From: Caprella mutica
Taxonomy: Eukaryota; Arthropoda; Malacostraca; Amphipoda; Caprellidae
Reading direction: 5' to 3'
Assembly (NCBI GenBank): GCA_947561585.1
Contig: CANNZV010002294.1
Span: 1 to 64,000 of the forward strand
Length of the DNA: 64,000 bases
Shown piece by piece: positions 58,901 through 64,000 of this stretch. Each line of letters opens with the position of its first letter. The stretch's first letter is position 1. Both the position numbers and the translations under genes were made by a program. Under the pieces are notes generated by a model, which was not told the DNA's origin, ran no database searches, and saw nothing but the letters and a program-made list of their open reading frames with translations.

Positions 58901-61900
58901 AGTTCACTGTAGGGGATTAAGTTCACTATAGAGGATTCAGTTCACTGTAGAGGATTTAGTTCACTGTAGGGGATTTACTTCACTATAGAGCACTTAGTTC
59001 ACTATAGAGGATTTAGTTCGCTATAGAGGATTTAGTTCACTATGGAGGATTAAGTTCACTATAAAGAATTTAGTTCACTATAGAGGATTAACTTCACTAT
59101 AGAGGATTTAGTTCACTATAGAGGATTCAGTTCACTCTAGGGGAATTACTTCACTATAGAGGATTTAGTTCACTCTGGAGGATTTAGTTCACTATAGAGG
59201 ATTTAGTTCACTATAGAGGATTTAGTTCACTATAGAGGATTTAGTTCACTATAGAGGATTTAGTTCACTATAGAAGATTTATTTCACCATAGAGGATTAA
59301 CTTCACTATAGAGGACTTAGTTCACTATAGAGGATTTAGTTCACTGTAGGGGATTTACTTCACTATAGAGGATTTAGTTCACTTTAGGGGATTTAGTTCA
59401 CTATAGAGGATTTAGTTCACTGTAGGGGATTAAGTTCACTATAGAGGATTCAGTTCACTATAGAGGATTCAGTTCACTGTAGGGGATTAAGTTCACTATA
59501 GAGGATTCAGTTCACTGTAGAGGATTTAGTTCACTGTAGAGGATTTAGTTCACTGTAGAGGATTTAGTTCACTATAGAGGATTTAGTTCACTATAGAGGA
59601 TTTAGTTCACTGTAGGGGATTAAGTTCACCATAGAGGATTCAGTTCACTGTAGAGGATTTAGTTCACTATAGAGAATTTAGTTCACTATAGAGGATTTAG
59701 TTCACTATAGAGGATTTAGTTCACTATTTAGGATTTAGTTCACTATAGAAGATTTAGTTCACTATAGAGGATTTAGTTCACTATAGAGGATTTAGTTCAC
59801 TATAGAGGATTTAATTCACTGTAGAGGATTTAGTTCACTGTAGAGGATTTAGTTCACTATAGAGGATTTAGTTCACTATAGAGGATTTAGTTCACTGTAG
59901 GGGATTAAGTTCACTATAGAGGATTTAGTTCACTATAGAGAATTTAGTTCACTGAAGAGGATTTAGTTCACTATAGAGGATTTAGTTCACTGTAGAGGAT
60001 TTAGTTCACTGTAGAGGATTTAGTTCACTATAGAGCACCTAGTTCACTATAGAGGATTTAGTTCATTATGGAGGATTTAGATATAGAGGATTTAGTTCAC
60101 TATAGAGGATTAACTTCACTATAGAAAATTTAGTTCACTATAGAGGATTTAGTTCACTGTAGGAGATTTACTTCACTATAGAGAATTTAGCTCACTATAG
60201 AGGATTTAGTTCACTGTAGGGTATTTACTTCATTATAGAGAATTTAGTTCACTGTAAAGGATTTAGTTCACTGTAGGAGATTTACTTCACTATAGAGGAT
60301 TTAGTTCACTATAGAGGATTTAGTTCACTGTAGAGGATTTAGTTCACTATAGAGGATTTAGTTCACTATAGAGGATTTAGTTCTTTATAGAGAATTTACT
60401 TCACTATAGAGGATTTAGTTCACTATAGAGAATTTACTTCACTATAGAGGATTTAGTTCACTATAGAGAATTTAGTTCACTATAGATGATTTAGTTCACT
60501 ATAAAGGATTTAGTTCACTGTAGGGGATTAACTTCACTATAGATGATTTAGTTCACTATAGAGGATTAAGTTCACTGTAGGGGATTTACTTCACTATAGA
60601 GGATTTAGTTCACTGTAGGGGATTTACTTCACTATAGAGGATTTAGTTCACTATAGAGGATTTAGTTCACTATAGAGGATTGAGTTCACTATAAAGGATT
60701 TAGTTCACTATAGAGGATTAACTTTACTATTGGGGATTTACTTCACTATGGAGGATTTAGTTCACTATAGAAGAATTACTTCACTATAGAGGATTTAGTT
60801 CACTATAGAGGATTTAGTTCACTGTAGAGGATTTAGTTCACTATAGAGGATTTAGTTCACTATAGAGGATTTATTTCACTGTAGGGGATTAAGTTCACTA
60901 TAGAGGATTCAGTTCACTGTAGAGGATTTAGTTCACTATAGAGAATTTAGTTCACTATAGAGGATTTAGTTCACTATAGAGGATTTAGTTCACTATGGAG
61001 GATTTAGTTCACTATAGAAGATTTAGTTCACTATAGAGGATTTAGTTCACTATAGAGGATTTAGTTCACTATAGAGGATTTAATTCACTGTAGAGGATTT
61101 AGTTCACTGTAGAGGATTTAGTTCACTATAGAGGATTTAGTTCACTATAGAGGATTTAGTTCACTGTAGGGGATTAAGTTCACTATAGAGGATTTAGTTC
61201 ACTATAGAGGATTTAGTTCACTGTAGGGAATTTAGTTCACTATAGAGGATTTAGTTCACTGTAGAGGATTTACTTCACTATAGAGCACTTAGTTCACTAT
61301 AGAGGATTTAGTTCACTATAGAGGATTTAGTTCACTGTAGGGGATTTACTTCACTATAGAGCACTTAGTTCACTATAGAGGATTTAGTTCACTATAGAGG
61401 ATTTAGTTCACTCTGGAGGATTTAGTTCACTATAGAGGATTTAGTTCACTATAGAGGATTTAGTTCACTATAGAGGATTTAGTTCACTATAGAGGATTTA
61501 GTTCACTATAGAAGATTTATTTCACCATAGAGGATTAACTTCACTATAGAGGACTTAGTTCACTATAGAGGATTTAGTTCACTGTAGGGGATTTACTTCA
61601 CTATAGAGGATTTAGTTCACTTTAGGGGATTTAGTTCACTATAGAGGATTTAGTTCACTGTAGGGGATTAAGTTCACTATAGAGGATTCAGTTCACTGTA
61701 GAGGATTTAGTTCACTGTAGGGGATTTACTTCACTATAGAGCACTTAGTTCACTATAGAGGATTTAGTTCGCTATAGAGGATTTAGTTCACTATGGAGGA
61801 TTAAGTTCACTATAAAGAATTTAGTTCACTATAGAGGATTAACTTCACTATAGAGGATTTAGTTCACTATAGAGGATTCAGTTCACTCTAGGGGAATTAC

Positions 61901-64000
61901 TTCACTATAGAGGATTTAGTTCACTCTGGAGGATTTAGTTCACTATAGAGGATTTAGTTCACTATAGAGGATTTAGTTCACTATAGAGGATTTAGTTCAC
62001 TATAGAGGATTTAGTTCACTATAGAAGATTTATTTCACCATAGAGGATTAACTTCACTATAGAGGACTTAGTTCACTATAGAGGATTTAGTTCACTGTAG
62101 GGGATTTACTTCACTATAGAGGATTTAGTTCACTTTAGGGGATTTAGTTCACTATAGAGGATTTAGTTCACTGTAGGGGATTAAGTTCACTATAGAGGAT
62201 TCAGTTCACTATAGAGGATTCAGTTCACTGTAGGGGATTAAGTTCACTATAGAGGATTCAGTTCACTGTATAGGATTTAGTTCACTGTAGAGGATTTAGT
62301 TCACTGTAGAGGATTTAGTTCACTATAGAGGATTTAGTTCACTATAGAGGATTTAGTTCACTGTAGGGGATTAAGTTCACCATAGAGGATTCAGTTCACT
62401 GTAGAGGATTTAGTTCACTATAGAGAATTTAGTTCACTATAGAGGATTTAGTTCACTATAGAGGATTTAGTTCACTATTTAGGATTTAGTTCACTATAGA
62501 AGATTTAGTTCACTATAGAGGATTTAGTTCACTATAGAGGATTTAGTTCACTATAGAGGATTTAATTCACTGTAGAGGATTTAGTTCACTGTAGAGGATT
62601 TAGTTCACTATAGAGGATTTAGTTCACTATAGAGGATTTAGTTCACTGTAGGGGATTAAGTTCACTATAGAGGATTTAGTTCACTATAGAGAATTTAGTT
62701 CACTGAAGAGGATTTAGTTCACTATAGAGGATTTAGTTCACTGTAGAGGATTTAGTTCACTGTAGAGGATTTAGTTCACTATAGAGCACCTAGTTCACTA
62801 TAGAGGATTTAGTTCACTGTAGGGGATTTACTTCACTATAGAGCACTTAGTTCACTATAGAGGATTTAGTTCACTGTAGGGGATTTACTTCACTATAGAG
62901 GATTTAGTTCACTATAGAGGATTTAGTTCACTATGGAGGATTAAGTTCACTATAAAGGATTTAGTTCACTATAGAGGATTTAGTTCACTATAGAGGATTT
63001 AGTTCACTATAGAGAATTTAGTTCACTATAGAGGATTAACTTCACTATAGAGGATTTAGTTCACTATAGAGAATTCAGTTCACTCTAGGGTAATTACTTC
63101 ACTATAGAGGATTTTGTTCACTATAGAGGATTTAGTTCACTCTGGAGGATTTAGTTCACTATAGAGGATTTAGTTCACTATTTAGGATTTAGTTCACTAT
63201 AGAAGATTTAGTTCACTATAGAGGATTTAGTTCACTATAGAGGATTTAGTTCACTATAGAGGATTTAATTCACTGTAGAGGATTTAGTTCACTGTAGAGG
63301 ATTTAGTTCACTATAGAGGATTTAGTTCACTATAGAGGATTTAGTTCACTGTAGGGGATTAAGTTCACTATAGAGGATTTAGTTCACTATAGAGAATTTA
63401 GTTCACTGAAGAGGATTTAGTTCACTATAGAGGATTTAGTTCACTGTAGAGGATTTAGTTCACTGTAGAGGATGTAGTTCACTATAGAGCACCTAGTTCA
63501 CTATAGAGGATTTAGTTCACTGTAGGGGATTTACTTCACTATAGAGCACTTAGTTCACTATAGAGGATTTAGTTCACTGTAGGGGATTTACTTCACTATA
63601 GAGGATTTAGTTCACTATAGAGGATTTAGTTCACTATGGAGGATTAAGTTCACTATAAAGGATTTAGTTCACTATAGAGGATTTAGTTCACTATAGAGGA
63701 TTTAGTTCACTATAGAGAATTTAGTTCACTATAGAGGATTAACTTCACTATAGAGGATTTAGTTCACTATAGAGAATTCAGTTCACTCTAGGGTAATTAC
63801 TTCAATATAGAGGATTTTGTTCACTATAGAGGATTTAGTTCACTCTGGAGGATTTACTTCACTATAGAGGATTTAGTTCACTTTAGGGGATTTAGTTCAC
63901 TATAGAGGATTTAGTTCACTGTAGGGGATTAAGTTCACTATAGAGGATTCAGTTCACTATAGAGGATTCAGTTCACTGTAGGGGATTAAGTTCACTATAG
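46970..64000. repeat. 19-bp satellite, about 900 copies, running off the window
   Basis: Consensus actatagaggatttagttc. Frequent variants: actgtag, aggggattta, ttaactt, ttactt, gagcactta. Rare marker variants expose higher-order repeats: ggatttagatatagagg at about 48725, 52141, 55484, 57319 and 60071; tcactattta at 59721, 62472 and 63175; cactgaagaggattt at about 59951, 62702 and 63405; ttcgctatag at about 59017 and 61768. This gives a 2,751-bp repeat in the right part and a 703-bp (exactly 37-monomer) duplication at the end. Confidence 0.98.

Noticed and set aside
46970..64000. Phage T7-type promoter-like word cactatag repeated in the 19-bp array
   Set aside because: Only 8 bases coincide, and they are part of a satellite consensus.

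Overview
The window is eukaryotic nuclear DNA, very AT-rich and gene-poor. It carries spliceosomal introns (GT-AG), a Tc1/mariner-superfamily transposon, fragments of non-LTR retrotransposons, several terminal-inverted-repeat elements and an extraordinary load of tandem repeats; about half of the 64 kb is satellite or minisatellite. It looks like an invertebrate animal; the sequence does not fix the phylum (an arthropod or mollusc would fit). There are no operons, no recognisable rRNA or tRNA genes and no CRISPR array.

Layout. 1-3165: 15-bp AT satellite. 3283-4367: 12-bp array. 4697-6665: 67-bp satellite. 6901-12282: a 5.4-kb inverted-repeat element with a TAA duplication at each end (PIF/Harbinger-like termini), carrying 11-, 16-, 17- and 23-bp arrays and a dead LINE tail. 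12333-14793: a dead DD37D mariner-type transposon, itself split by a 1.15-kb element with a 9-bp target duplication. 14800-22500: non-coding DNA with LINE fragments, foldback elements and a nest of short inverted repeats. 22555-28665: the only convincing protein-coding gene. 28666-30580: nothing recognised. 30583-34581: a second, nearly identical copy of 12757-16656. 34806-38890: three diverged copies of a 1.6-2 kb repeat. 39194-46796: a 56-bp satellite (133 indel-free monomers) lying between two inverted repeats. 46944-64000: a 19-bp satellite of roughly 900 copies with kilobase-scale higher-order repeats, running off the window end.

The gene reads as about 13 exons joining in one frame (2,664 nt, about 887 residues). 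It encodes two unusual C2H2 fingers, a Ser/Thr/Asn-rich repeat linker, a complete tyrosine-recombinase catalytic domain (R, K, N-x-x-R, H, Y in the correct order and spacing) and an acidic, modular C-terminus. It is best described as a Crypton-like tyrosine recombinase, either an intron-bearing transposon gene or a host gene derived from one. Several of its exons are duplicated, and two are phase-compatible only as alternatives to each other.

A recurring theme is tandem arrays lying inside or beside inverted repeats of mobile elements (11-bp array next to the terminal repeat at 6901; GGACAACTCGCC-type repeats forming the arms of the 12712-13863 element; 56-bp satellite between inverted repeats; 67-bp satellite related to an interspersed sequence). 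This suggests that mobile elements seeded the satellites here.
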